Origin: Brachycybe producta
Taxonomy: Eukaryota; Arthropoda; Diplopoda; Playtdesmida; Andrognathidae
Assembly (NCBI GenBank): GCA_036925085.1
Contig: JAUPFP010000157.1
Location: forward strand, 1 to 64,000
DNA length: 64,000 nt
Direction: 5' to 3'
Shown: one piece after another, positions 1 to 11,610 of the stretch
Layout: every line of letters begins with the position of its first letter
Numbering within the stretch: the first letter of the stretch is position 1
The notes under the pieces: generated by a model
Seen by the model: only the letters and a program-made list of their open reading frames with translations
What the model was told of the DNA's origin: nothing
The model's database searches: none
Made by a program: the position numbers and the translations under genes

Positions 1-2880
1 GTTGAAATTGAAGTTAAAATTGAAGTTGAGATTGAAGTTGAAAGCCAAGTTGATGTTGAAATTGAAGTTGAAATTGAAGTAGAAATTGAAGTTGAAGTTA
101 AATTTGAAGTTAAATTTGAAGTTGAAGTTGAATTTAAAGTTAAAGATGATGTTGAAGTTGAAGTTGAAATTGAAGTTGAAATTGAAGTTGAAATTGAAGT
201 TGAAATTGAAGTTGAAAATGAAATTGAAGTCGAAGTTGAAATTGAAGTTGAAATTGAAGTTGAAGTTGAAATTGAATTTGAAGTTGAAGTTGAAGTTGAA
301 GTTGAAATTGAAGTTGAAATTGAAGTTGAAATTGAAGTTGAAATAGAAGTTGAAATTGAAGTTGAAATTGAAGTTAAAATTAAAGTTGAAATTGAAGTTG
401 AAGTTGAAGTTGAAGTTGAAGTTGAAATTGAAGTTGATATTGAAGTTGAAATTGAAGTTGAAATTGAAGTTGAAATTGAAGTTGAAATTGAAGTTGAAAT
501 TGAAGTTAAAATTGAAGTTGAAATTGAAGTTGAAATTGAAATTGAAATTAAAGTTAAAATTGAAGTTGAGATTGAAGTTGAAAGCGAAGTTGATGTTGAA
601 ATTGAAGTTGAAATTGAAGTTGAAATTGAAGTTGAATTTGAAATTGAAGTTGAAATTGAAGTTAAACTTGATGTTGAAATTGAAGTTGAAATTGAAGTTG
701 AAATTGAAGTTGAAATTGAAGTTGAAACTGAAGTTGAGATTGAAGTTGAAAGCGAAGTTGATGTTGAAATTGAAGTTGAAATTGAAGTTGAAATTGAAGT
801 TGAAATTGAAGTTGAAATTGAAGTTGAAATTGAAGTTGAAATTGAAGTTGAAGTTGAAATTGAAATTGAAATTGAAGTTGAAATTGAAGTTAAAATTGAA
901 GTTGAGATTGAAGTTGAAAGCGAAGTTGATGTTGAAATTGAAGTTGAAATTGAAGTTGAAATTGAAGTTGAAATTGAAGTTGAAATTGAAGTTGAAGTTG
1001 AAATTGAAGTTGAAATTGAAGTTGAAATTGAAGTTGAAATTGAAATTGAAATTAAAGTTAAAATTGAAGTTGAGATTGAAGTTGAAAGCGAAGTTGATGT
1101 TGAAATTGAAGTTGAAATTGAAGTTGAAATTGAAGTTGAAATTGAAGTTGAAATTGAAGTTGAAGTTGAAATTGAAGTTGAAATTGAAGTTAAACTTGAT
1201 GTTGAAATTGAAGTTGAAATTGAAGTTGAAATTGAAGTTGAAATTGAAGTTGAAACTGAAGTTGAAATTGAAGTTGAAATTGAAGTTAAAATTGAAGTTG
1301 AAATTGAAGTTGAAATTGAAGTTAAAATTGAAGTTGAGATTGAAGTTGAAAGCGAAGTTGATGTTGAAATTGAAGTTGAAATTGAAGTTGAAATTGAAGT
1401 TGAAATTGAAGTCGAAGTTGAAATTGAAGTTGAAGTTGAAATTGAAGTTGAAGTTGAAGTTGAAGTTGAAGTTGAAATTGAAGTTGAAATTGAAGTTGAA
1501 ATTGAAGTTGAAATAGAAGTTGAAATTGAAGTTGAAATTGAAGTTAAAATTAAAGTTGAAATTGAAGTTGAAGTTGAAGTTGAAGTTGAAATTGAAATTG
1601 AAGTTAAAATTGAAGTTGAAATTGAAGTTGAAATTGAAGTTGAAATTGAAATTGAAATTAAAGTTAAAATTGAAGTTGAGATTGAAGTTGAAAGCGAAGT
1701 TGATGTTGAAATTGAAGTTGAAATTGAAGTTGAAATTGAAGTTGAAGTTGAAATTGAAGTTGAAATTGAAGTTGAAATTGAAGTTGAAATTGAAGTTGAA
1801 ATTGAAGTTGAAACTGAAGTTGAAATTGAAGTTGAAATTGAAGTTAAAATTGAAGTTGAAATTGAAGTTGAAATTGAAGTTGAAACTGAAGTTGAAATTG
1901 AAGTTGAAATTGAAGTTGAAATTGAAGTTAAAATTGAAGTTGAAATTGAAGTTGAAATTGAAGTTGAAATTGAAGTTGAAATTAAAGTTAAAATTGAAGT
2001 TGAGATTGAAGTTGAAATTGAAGTTGAAATTGAAGTTGAAATTGAAGTTGAACTTCAAGTTAAAATTGTAGTTGAAATTGAAGTTAAAATTGAAGTTGAA
2101 ATTGAAGTTGAAATTGAAATTGAAATTGAAGTTGAAATTGAAGTTGAAATTGAAGTTGAAATTGAAGTTGAAATTGAAGTTGAAATTGAAGTTGAAGTTG
2201 AAATTGAAATTGAAATTGAAGTTGAAATTGAAGTTGAAATTGAAGTTAAACTTGATGTTGAAATTGAAATTGAAATTAAAGTTAAAATTGAAGTTGAGAT
2301 TGAAGTTGAAAGCGAAGTTGATGTTGAAATTGAAGTTGAAATTGAAGTTGAAATTGAAGTTGAAATTGAAGTTGAAATTGAAGTTGAAATTGAAGTTGAA
2401 ATTGAAGTTGAAATTGAAATTGAAGTTGAAATTGAAGTTGAAATTGAAGTTAAACTTGATGTTGAAATTGAAGTTGAAATTGAAGTTGAAATTGAAGTTG
2501 AAATTGAAGTTGAAACTGAAGTTGAAATTGAAGTTGAAATTGAAGTTAAAATTGAAGTTGAAATTGAAGTTGAAATTGAAGTTAAAATTGAAGTTGAGAT
2601 TGAAGTTGAAAGCCAAGTTGATGTTGAAATTGAAGTTGAAATTGAAGTTGAAATTGAAGTTGAAGTTAAATTTGAAGTTAAATTTGAAGTTGAAGTTGAA
2701 TTTAAAGTTAAAGATGAAGTTGAAGTTGAAGTTGAAATTGAAGTTGAAATTGAAGTTGAAATTGAAGTTAAAATTGAAGTTGAAAATGAAATTGAAGTCG
2801 AAGTTGAAATTGAAGTTGAAGTTGAAATTGAATTTGAAGTTGAAGTTGAAGTTGAAGTTGAAATTGAAGTTGAAATTGAA
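1..2880 (+). repeat. Mixed-module field, left end
   Basis: This stretch mixes several landmark modules separated by runs of the plain 12-mer. A compound module begins with AGCC near 51, continues with paired AAATTTG hexamers and GATGATG between about 100 and 152, then GTCGAAG near 228 and a TAG-bearing ATAGAA near 343. AGCG landmarks follow near 583, 751, 919, 1087, 1351, 1693 and 2311, several of them 168 bases or a multiple of 12 apart. CTTGATG appears near 668, 1196, 2250 and 2456, and the CTTCAAG/TGTAG module near 2053-2071. No gene is visible. It continues beyond the left edge. Confidence 0.85.
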
Positions 2881-4340
2881 GTTGAAATTGAAGTTGAAAT
2901 AGAAGTTGAAATTGAAGTTGAAATTGAAGTTAAAATTAAAGTTTAAATTGAAGTTGAAGTTGAAGTTGAAGTTGAAGTTGAAATTGAAGTTGATATTGAA
3001 GTTGAAATTGAAGTTGAAATTGAAGTTGAAATTGAAGTTGAAATTGAAGTTGAAATTGAAGTTGAAATTGAAGTTAAAATTGAAGTTGAAATTGAAGTTG
3101 AAATTGAAGTTGAAATTGAAGTTGAAATTAAAGTTAAAATTGAAGTTGAGATTGAAGTTGAAATTGAAGTTGAAATTGAAGTTGAAATTGAAGTTGAACT
3201 TCAAGTTAAAATTGTAGTTGAAATTGAAGTTAAAATTGAAGTTGAAATTGAAGTTGAAAGTGAAGTTGATGTTGAAATTGAAGTTGAAATTGAAGTTGAA
3301 ATTGAAGTTGAAATTGAAGTTGAAATTGAAGTTGAAATTGAAGTTGAAATTAAAGTTGAAGTTGAAATTGAAATTGAAATTGAAGTTGAAATTGAAGTTG
3401 AAATTGAAGTTAAACTTGATGTTGAAATTGAAATTGAAATTAAAGTTAAAATTGAAGTTGAGATTGAAGTTGAAAGCGAAGTTGATGTTGAAATTGAATT
3501 TGAAATTGAAGTTGAAATTGAAGTTGAAATTAAAGTTAAAATTGAAGTTGAGATTGAAGTTGAAATTGAAGTTGAAATTGAAGTTGAAATTGAAGTTGAA
3601 ATTGAAGTTGAAATTGAAGTTGAAATTGAAGTTGAAATAGAAGTTGAAATTGAAGTTGAAATTGAAGTTAAAATTAAAGTTTAAATTGAAGTTGAAGTTG
3701 AAGTTGAAGTTGAAGTTGAAATTGAAGTTGATATTGAAGTTGAAATTGAAGTTGAAATTGAAGTTGAAATTGAAGTTGAAATTGAAGTTGAAATTGAAGT
3801 TGAAATTGAAGTTAAAATTGAAGTTGAAATTGAAGTTGAAATTGAAGTTGAAATTGAAGTTGAAATTAAAGTTAAAATTGAAGTTGAGATTGAAGTTGAA
3901 ATTGAAGTTGAAATTGAAGTTGAAATTGAAGTTGAACTTCAAGTTAAAATTGTAGTTGAAATTGAAGTTAAAATTGAAGTTGAAATTGAAGTTGAAAGTG
4001 AAGTTGATGTTGAAATTGAAGTTGAAATTGAAGTTGAAATTGAAGTTGAAATTGAAGTTGAAATTGAAGTTGAAATTAAAGTTGAAGTTGAAATTGAAAT
4101 TGAAATTGAAGTTGAAATTGAAGTTGAAATTGAAGTTAAACTTGATGTTGAAATTGAAATTGAAATTAAAGTTAAAATTGAAGTTGAGATTGAAGTTGAA
4201 AGCGAAGTTGATGTTGAAATTGAAGTTGAAATTGAAGTTGAAATTGAAGTTGAAATTAAAGTTAAAATTGAAGTTGAGATTGAAGTTGAAATTGAAGTTG
4301 AAATTGAAGTTGAAATTGAAGTTGAAATTGAAGTTGAAAT
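2881..4340 (+). repeat. 738-bp tandem pair
   Basis: Two adjacent copies lie 738 bases apart. Both contain the same ordered set: ATAGAA (TAG at 2900 and 3638), the rare GTTTAA variant (2941 and 3679), GATATT, CTTCAAG/TGTAG, AGTG in place of AGCG (about 3259 and 3997), CTTGATG and AGCG. The second copy is one 12-mer shorter within the run before CTTGATG. The first carries a TTTGAA variant near 3500 that the second lacks. The sharing of GTTTAA and AGTG, both uncommon elsewhere, makes recent duplication likely. Confidence 0.85.
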
Positions 4341-7300
4341 TGAAGTTGAACTTCAAGTTAAAAATGTAGTTGAAATTGAAGTTGAAACTGAAGTTGAAAT
4401 TGAAGTTGAAATTGAAGTTAAAATTGAAGTTGAAATTGAAGTTGAAATTGAAGTTAAAATTGAAGTTGAGATTGAAGTTGAAAGCCAAGTTGATGTTGAA
4501 ATTGAAGTTGAAATTGAAGTAGAAATTGAAGTTGAAGTTAAATTTGAAGTTAAATTTGAAGTTGAAGTTGAATTTAAAGTTAAAGATGATGTTGAAGTTG
4601 AAGTTGAAATTGAAGTTGAAATTGAAGTTGAAATTGAAGTTGAAATTGAAGTTGAAAATGAAATTGAAGTCGAAGTTGAAATTGAAGTTGAAGTTGAAAT
4701 TGAATTTGAAGTTGAAGTTGAAGTTGAAGTTGAAATTGAAGTTGAAATTGAAGTTGAAATTGAAGTTGAAATAGAAGTTGAAATTGAAGTTGAAATTGAA
4801 GTTAAAATTAAAGTTGAAATTGAAGTTGAAGTTGAAGTTGAAGTTGAAGTTGAAATTGAAGTTGATATTGAAGTTGAAATTGAAGTTGAAATTGAAGTTG
4901 AAATTGAAGTTGAAATTGAAGTTGAAATTGAAGTTAAAATTGAAGTTGAAATTGAAGTTGAAATTGAAATTGAAATTAAAGTTAAAATTGAAGTTGAGAT
5001 TGAAGTTGAAAGCGAAGTTGATGTTGAAATTGAAGTTGAAATTGAAGTTGAAATTAAAGTTAAAATTGAAGTTGAGATTGAAGTTGAAATTGAAGTTGAA
5101 ATTGAAGTTGAAATTGAAGTTGAACTTCAAGTTAAAATTGTAGTTGAAATTGAAGTTAAAATTGAAGTTGAAATTGAAGTTGAAATTGAAATTGAAATTA
5201 AAGTTAAAATTGAAGTTGAGATTGAAGTTGAAAGCGAAGTTGATGTTGAAATTGAAGTTGAAATTGAAGTTGAAATTGAAGTTGAAATTGAAGTTGAAAT
5301 TGAAGTTGAAATTGAAGTTGAAGTTGAAATTGAAATTGAAATTGAAGTTGAAATTGAAGTTGAAATTGAAGTTAAACTTGATGTTGAAATTGAAATTGAA
5401 ATTAAAGTTAAAATTGAAGTTGAGATTGAAGTTGAAAGCGAAGTTGATGTTGAAATTGAAGTTGAAATTGAAGTTGAAATTGAAGTTGAAATTAAAGTTA
5501 AAATTGAAGTTGAGATTGAAGTTGAAATTGAAGTTGAAATTGAAGTTGAAATTGAAGTTGAAATTGAAGTTGAAATTGAAGTTGAACTTCAAGTTAAAAA
5601 TGTAGTTGAAATTGAAGTTAAAATTGAAGTTGAAATTGAAGTTGAAATTGAAATTGAAATTAAAGTTAAAATTGAAGTTGAGATTGAAGTTGAAAGCGAA
5701 GTTGATGTTGAAATTGAAGTTGAAATTGAAGTTGAAATTGAAGTTGAAATTGAAGTTGAAATTGAAGTTGAAATTGAAGTTGAAATTGAAGTTGAAATTG
5801 AAGTTGAAGTTGAAATTGAAATTGAAATTGAAGTTGAAATTGAAGTTGAAATTGAAGTTAAACTTGATGTTGAAATTGAAATTGAAATTAAAGTTAAAAT
5901 TGAAGTTGAGATTGAAGTTGAAAGCGAAGTTGATGTTGAAATTGAAGTTGAAATTGAAGTTGAAATTGAAGTTGAAATTGAAGTTGAAATTGAAGTTGAA
6001 ATTGAAGTTGAAATTGAAATTGAAGTTGAAATTGAAGTTGAAATTGAAGTTAAACTTGATGTTGAAATTGAAGTTGAAATTGAAGTTGAAATTGAAGTTG
6101 AAATTGAAGTTGAAACTGAAGTTGAAATTGAAGTTGAAATTGAAGTTAAAATTGAAGTTGAAATTGAAGTTGAAATTGAAGTTAAAATTGAAGTTGAGAT
6201 TGAAGTTGAAAGCCAAGTTGATGTTGAAATTGAAGTTGAAATTGAAGTAGAAATTGAAGTTGAAGTTAAATTTGAAGTTAAATTTGAAGTTGAAGTTGAA
6301 TTTAAAGTTAAAGATGATGTTGAAGTTGAAGTTGAAATTGAAGTTGAAATTGAAGTTGAAATTGAAGTTGAAATTGAAGTTGAAAATGAAATTGAAGTCG
6401 AAGTTGAAATTGAAGTTGAAGTTGAAATTGAATTTGAAGTTGAAGTTGAAGTTGAAGTTGAAATTGAAGTTGAAATTGAAGTTGAAATTGAAGTTGAAAT
6501 AGAAGTTGAAATTGAAGTTGAAATTGAAGTTAAAATTAAAGTTGAAATTGAAGTTGAAGTTGAAGTTGAAGTTGAAGTTGAAATTGAAGTTGATATTGAA
6601 GTTGAAATTGAAGTTGAAATTGAAGTTGAAATTGAAGTTGAAATTGAAGTTGAAATTGAAGTTAAAATTGAAGTTGAAATTGAAGTTGAAATTGAAATTG
6701 AAATTGAAATTAAAGTTAAAATTGAAGTTGAGATTGAAGTTGAAAGCGAAGTTGATGTTGAAATTGAAGTTGAAATTGAAGTTGAAATTGAAGTTGAATT
6801 TGAAATTGAAGTTGAAATTGAAGTTAAACTTGATGTTGAAATTGAAGTTGAAATTGAAGTTGAAATTGAAGTTGAAATTGAAGTTGAAACTGAAGTTGAA
6901 ATTGAAGTTGAAATTGAAGTTAAAATTGAAGTTGAAATTGAAGTTGAAATTGAAGTTGAAACTGAAGTTGAAATTGAAGTTGAAATTGAAGTTGAAATTG
7001 AAGTTAAAATTGAAGTTGAAATTGAAGTTGAAATTGAAGTTGAAATTGAAGTTGAAATTAAAGTTAAAATTGAAGTTGAGATTGAAGTTGAAATTGAAGT
7101 TGAAATTGAAGTTGAACTTCAAGTTAAAATTGTAGTTGAAATTGAAGTTAAAATTGAAGTTGAAATTGAAGTTGAAATTGAAATTGAAATTAAAGTTAAA
7201 ATTGAAGTTGAGATTGAAGTTGAAAGCGAAGTTGATGTTGAAATTGAAGTTGAAATTGAAGTTGAAATTGAAGTTGAAATTGAAGTTGAAATTGAAGTTG

Positions 7301-8970
7301 AAATTGAAGTTGAAATTGAAGTTGAAGTTGAAATTGAAATTGAAATTGAAGTTGAAATTGAAGTTGAAATTGAAGTTAAACTTGATGTTGAAATTGAAAT
7401 TGAAATTAAAGTTAAAATTGAAGTTGAGATTGAAGTTGAAAGCGAAGTTGATGTTGAAATTGAAGTTGAAATTGAAGTTGAAATTGAAGTTGAAATTGAA
7501 GTTGAAATTGAAGTTGAAATTGAAGTTGAAATTGAAATTGAAGTTGAAATTGAAGTTGAAATTGAAGTTAAACTTGATGTTGAAATTGAAGTTGAAATTG
7601 AAGTTGAAATTGAAGTTGAAATTGAAGTTGAAACTGAAGTTGAAATTGAAGTTGAAATTGAAGTTAAAATTGAAGTTGAAATTGAAGTTGAAATTGAAGT
7701 TGAAATTGAAGTTAAAATTGAAGTTGAGATTGAAGTTGAAAGCCAAGTTGATGTTGAAATTGAAGTTGAAATTGAAGTTGAAATTGAAGTTGAAAATGAA
7801 ATTGAAGTCGAAGTTGAAATTGAAGTTGAAGTTGAAATTGAATTTGAAGTTGAAGTTGAAGTTGAAGTTGAAATTGAAGTTGAAATTGAAGTTGAAATTG
7901 AAGTTGAAATAGAAGTTGAAATTGAAGTTGAAATTGAAGTTAAAATTAAAGTTGAAATTGAAGTTGAAGTTGAAGTTGAAGTTGAAGTTGAAATTGAAGT
8001 TGAAATTGAAGTTGAAATTGAAGTTGAAATTGAAGTTGAAATTGAAGTTGAAATTGAAGTTGAAATTGAAGTTAAAATTGAAGTTGAAATTGAAGTTGAA
8101 ATTGAAATTGAAATTAAAGTTAAAATTGAAGTTGAGATTGAAGTTGAAAGCGAAGTTGATGTTGAAATTGAAGTTGAAATTGAAGTTGAAATTGAAGTTG
8201 AAATTGAAATTGAAATTAAAGTTAAAATTGAAGTTGAGATTGAAGTTGAAAGCGAAGTTGATGTTGAAATTGAAGTTGAAATTGAAGTTGAAATTGAAGT
8301 TGAAATTGAAGTTGAAATTGAAGTTGAAATTGAAGTTGAAATTGAAGTTGAAGTTGAAATTGAAATTGAAATTGAAGTTGAAATTGAAGTTGAAATTGAA
8401 GTTAAACTTGATGTTGAAATTGAAATTGAAATTAAAGTTAAAATTGAAGTTGAGATTGAAGTTGAAAGCGAAGTTGATGTTGAAATTGAAGTTGAAATTG
8501 AAGTTGAAATTGAAGTTGAAATTGAAGTTGAAATTGAAGTTGAAATTGAAGTTGAAATTGAAATTGAAGTTGAAATTGAAGTTGAAATTGAAGTCGAAGT
8601 GGAAGTGGAAATGGAAATAGAAGTGGAAGTGGAAGTTGAAGTTGAAATTAAAGTTGAAATTGAAGTTGAGATTGAAGTTGAAAGCGAAGTTGATGTTGAA
8701 ATTGAAGTTGAAATTGAAGTTGAAATTGAAGTTGAAATTGAAGTTGAAATTGAAGTTTAAATTGAAGTTGAAATTGAAGTTGAAATTGAAGTTGAAATTG
8801 AAGTTGAAATTGAAATTGAAGTTGAAATTGAAGTTGAAATTGAAGTTAAACTTGATGTTGAAATTGAAGTTGAAATTGAAGTTGAAATTGAAGTTGAAAT
8901 TGAAGTTGAAATTGAAGTTGAAACTGAAGTTAAAATTGAAGTTGAGATTGAAGTTGAAAGCCAAGTTGAT
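4341..8970 (+). repeat. Mixed-module field with about 462-bp and 1,728-bp local repeats
   Basis: The compound AGCC-AAATTTG-GTCGAAG-ATAGAA module seen at the left end recurs at about 4,490-4,775 and again 1,728 bases later at 6,218-6,503, with GATATT following at the same offset (4,864 and 6,592). Between them, 5,144-5,605 and 5,606 to about 5,990 form a tandem pair: the AGCG landmark sits at 5,233 and 5,695 (offset 462), and CTTGATG is offset by 486, which is 462 plus two 12-mers. A further copy of the same start occurs near 7,136. The stretch ends with a GTTTAA variant at 8,755-8,760 and an AGCC module near 8,960. No gene is visible. Confidence 0.8.
8591..8636 (+). repeat. Unique GTGGAA-rich patch
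   Basis: About eight consecutive hexamers depart from the standard unit: one GTCGAA, then several GTGGAA, one ATGGAA and one ATAGAA. GTGGAA clusters nowhere else in the window. The changes are T to G at the third base of the hexamer, which is rare elsewhere, so the patch looks like a local homogenised mutation or a gene-conversion tract. The 6-base spacing is kept across it. Confidence 0.8.
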
Positions 8971-11610
8971 GTTGAAATTGAAGTTGAAATTGAAGTTGAA
9001 ATTGAAGTTGAAAATGAAATTGAAGTCGAAGTTGAAATTGAAGTTGAAGTTGAAATTGAATTTGAAGTTGAAGTTGAAGTTGAAGTTGAAATTGAAGTTG
9101 AAATTGAAGTTGAAATTGAAGTTGAAATAGAAGTTGAAATTGAAGTTGAAATTGAAGTTAAAATTAAAGTTGAAATTGAAGTTGAAGTTGAAGTTGAAGT
9201 TGAAGTTGAAATTGAAGTTGAAATTGAAGTTGAAATTGAAGTTGAAATTGAAGTTGAAATTGAAGTTGAAATTGAAGTTGAAATTGAAGTTAAAATTGAA
9301 GTTGAAATTGAAGTTGAAATTGAAATTGAAATTAAAGTTAAAATTGAAGTTGAGATTGAAGTTGAAAGCAAAGTTGATGTTGAAATTGAAGTTGAAATTG
9401 AAGTTGAAATTGAAGTTGAAGTTGAAATTGAAGTTGAAATTGAAGTTAAACTTGATGTTGAAATTGAAGTTGAAATTGAAGTTGAAATTGAAGTTGAAAT
9501 TGAAGTTGAAACTGAAGTTGAAATTGAAGTTGAAATTGAAGTTAAAATTGAAATTGAAATTGAAGTTGAAATTGAAGTTGAAACTGAAGTTGAAATTGAA
9601 GTTGAAATTGAAGTTGAAATTGAAGTTAAAATTGAAGTTGAAATTGAAGTTGAAATTGAAGTTGAAATTGAAGTTGAAATTAAAGTTAAAATTGAAGTTG
9701 AGATTGAAGTTGAAATTGAAGTTGAAATTGAAGTTGAACTTCAAGTTAAAATTGTAGTTGAAATTGAAGTTAAAATTGAAGTTGAAATTGTAGTTGAAAT
9801 TGAAGTTGAAATTGAAGTTGAAATTGGAGTTGAAATTGAAGTTGAAATTGAAGTTGAAATTGAAGTTGAAATTGAAGTTAAACTTGATGTTGAAATTGAA
9901 GTTGAAATTGAAGTTGAAATTGAAGTTGAAATTGAAGTTGAAACTGAAGTTGAAATTGAAGTTGAAATTGAAGTTAAAATTGAAGTTGAAATTGAAGTTG
10001 AAATTGAAGTTAAAATTGAAGTTGAGATTGAAGTTGAAAGCCAAGTTGATGTTGAAATTGAAGTTGAAATTGAAGTAGAAATTGAAGTTGAAGTTAAATT
10101 TGAAGTTAAATTTGAAGTTGAAGTTGAATTTAAAGTTAAAGATGATGTTGAAGTTGAAGTTGAAATTGAAGTTGAAATTGAAGTTGAAATTGAAGTTGAA
10201 ATTGAAGTTGAAAATGAAATTGAAGTCGAAGTTGAAATTGAAGTTGAAGTTGAAATTGAATTTGAAGTTGAAGTTGAAGTTGAAGTTGAAATTGAAGTTG
10301 AAATTGAAGTTGAAATTGAAGTTGAAATAGAAGTTGAAATTGAAGTTGAAATTGAAGTTAAAATTAAAGTTGAAATTGAAGTTGAAGTTGAAGTTGAAGT
10401 TGAAGTTGAAATTGAAGTTGAAATTGAAGTTGAAATTGAAGTTGAAATTGAAGTTGAAATTGAAGTTGAAATTGAAGTTGAAATTGAAGTTAAAATTGAA
10501 GTTGAAATTGAAGTTGAAATTGAAATTGAAATTAAAGTTAAAATTGAAGTTGAGATTGAAGTTGAAAGCGAAGTTGATGTTGAAATTGAAGTTGAAATTG
10601 AAGTTGAAATTGAAGTTGAAGTTGAAATTGAAGTTGAAATTGAAGTTAAACTTGATGTTGAAATTGAAGTTGAAATTGAAGTTGAAATTGAAGTTGAAAT
10701 TGAAGTTGAAACTGAAGTTGAAATTGAAGTTGAAATTGAAGTTAAAATTGAAATTGAAATTGAAGTTGAAATTGAAGTTGAAACTGAAGTTGAAATTGAA
10801 GTTGAAATTGAAGTTGAAATTGAAGTTAAAATTGAAGTTGAAATTGAAGTTGAAATTGAAGTTGAAATTGAAGTTGAAATTGAAGTTGAAATTAAAGTTA
10901 AAATTGAAGTTGAGATTGAAGTTGAAATTGAAGTTGAACTTCAAGTTAAAATTGTAGTTGAAATTGAAGTTAAAATTGAAGTTGAAATTGTAGTTGAAAT
11001 TGAAGTTGAAATTGAAGTTGAAATTGGAGTTGAAATTGAAGTTGAAATTGAAGTTGAAATTGAAGTTGAAATTGAAGTTAAACTTGATGTTGAAATTGAA
11101 GTTGAAATTGAAGTTGAAATTGAAGTTGAAATTGAAGTTGAAACTGAAGTTGAAATTGAAGTTGAAATTGAAGTTAAAATTGAAGTTGAAATTGAAGTTG
11201 AAATTGAAGTTAAAATTGAAGTTGAGATTGAAGTTGAAAGCCAAGTTGATGTTGAAATTGAAGTTGAAATTGAAGTAGAAATTGAAGTTGAAGTTAAATT
11301 TGAAGTTAAATTTGAAGTTGAAGTTGAATTTAAAGTTAAAGATGATGTTGAAGTTGAAGTTGAAATTGAAGTTGAAATTGAAGTTGAAATTGAAGTTGAA
11401 ATTGAAGTTGAAAATGAAATTGAAGTCGAAGTTGAAATTGAAGTTGAAGTTGAAATTGAATTTGAAGTTGAAGTTGAAGTTGAAGTTGAAATTGAAGTTG
11501 AAATTGAAGTTGAAATTGAAGTTGAAATAGAAGTTGAAATTGAAGTTGAAATTGAAGTTAAAATTAAAGTTGAAATTGAAGTTGAAGTTGAAGTTGAAGT
11601 TGAAGTTGAA
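8971..11610 (+). repeat. 1,200-bp higher-order repeat, about 2.2 copies
   Basis: Sequence from 8,971 to about 10,410 matches that from 10,171 to 11,610 at a constant offset of 1,200 bases, exactly one hundred 12-mers. Landmarks repeat in order: GTCGAAG, TTTGAA, ATAGAA, AGCG or AGCA, CTTGATG, CTGAAG, CTTCAAG/TGTAG, a second TGTAG, GGAGTT, CTTGATG, AGCC, AAATTTG and GATGATG. I found one substitution (AGCA near 9,368 against AGCG near 10,568) and one internal 12-base shift that is compensated further on. Near-identity indicates a very recent duplication or ongoing conversion. Confidence 0.93.
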
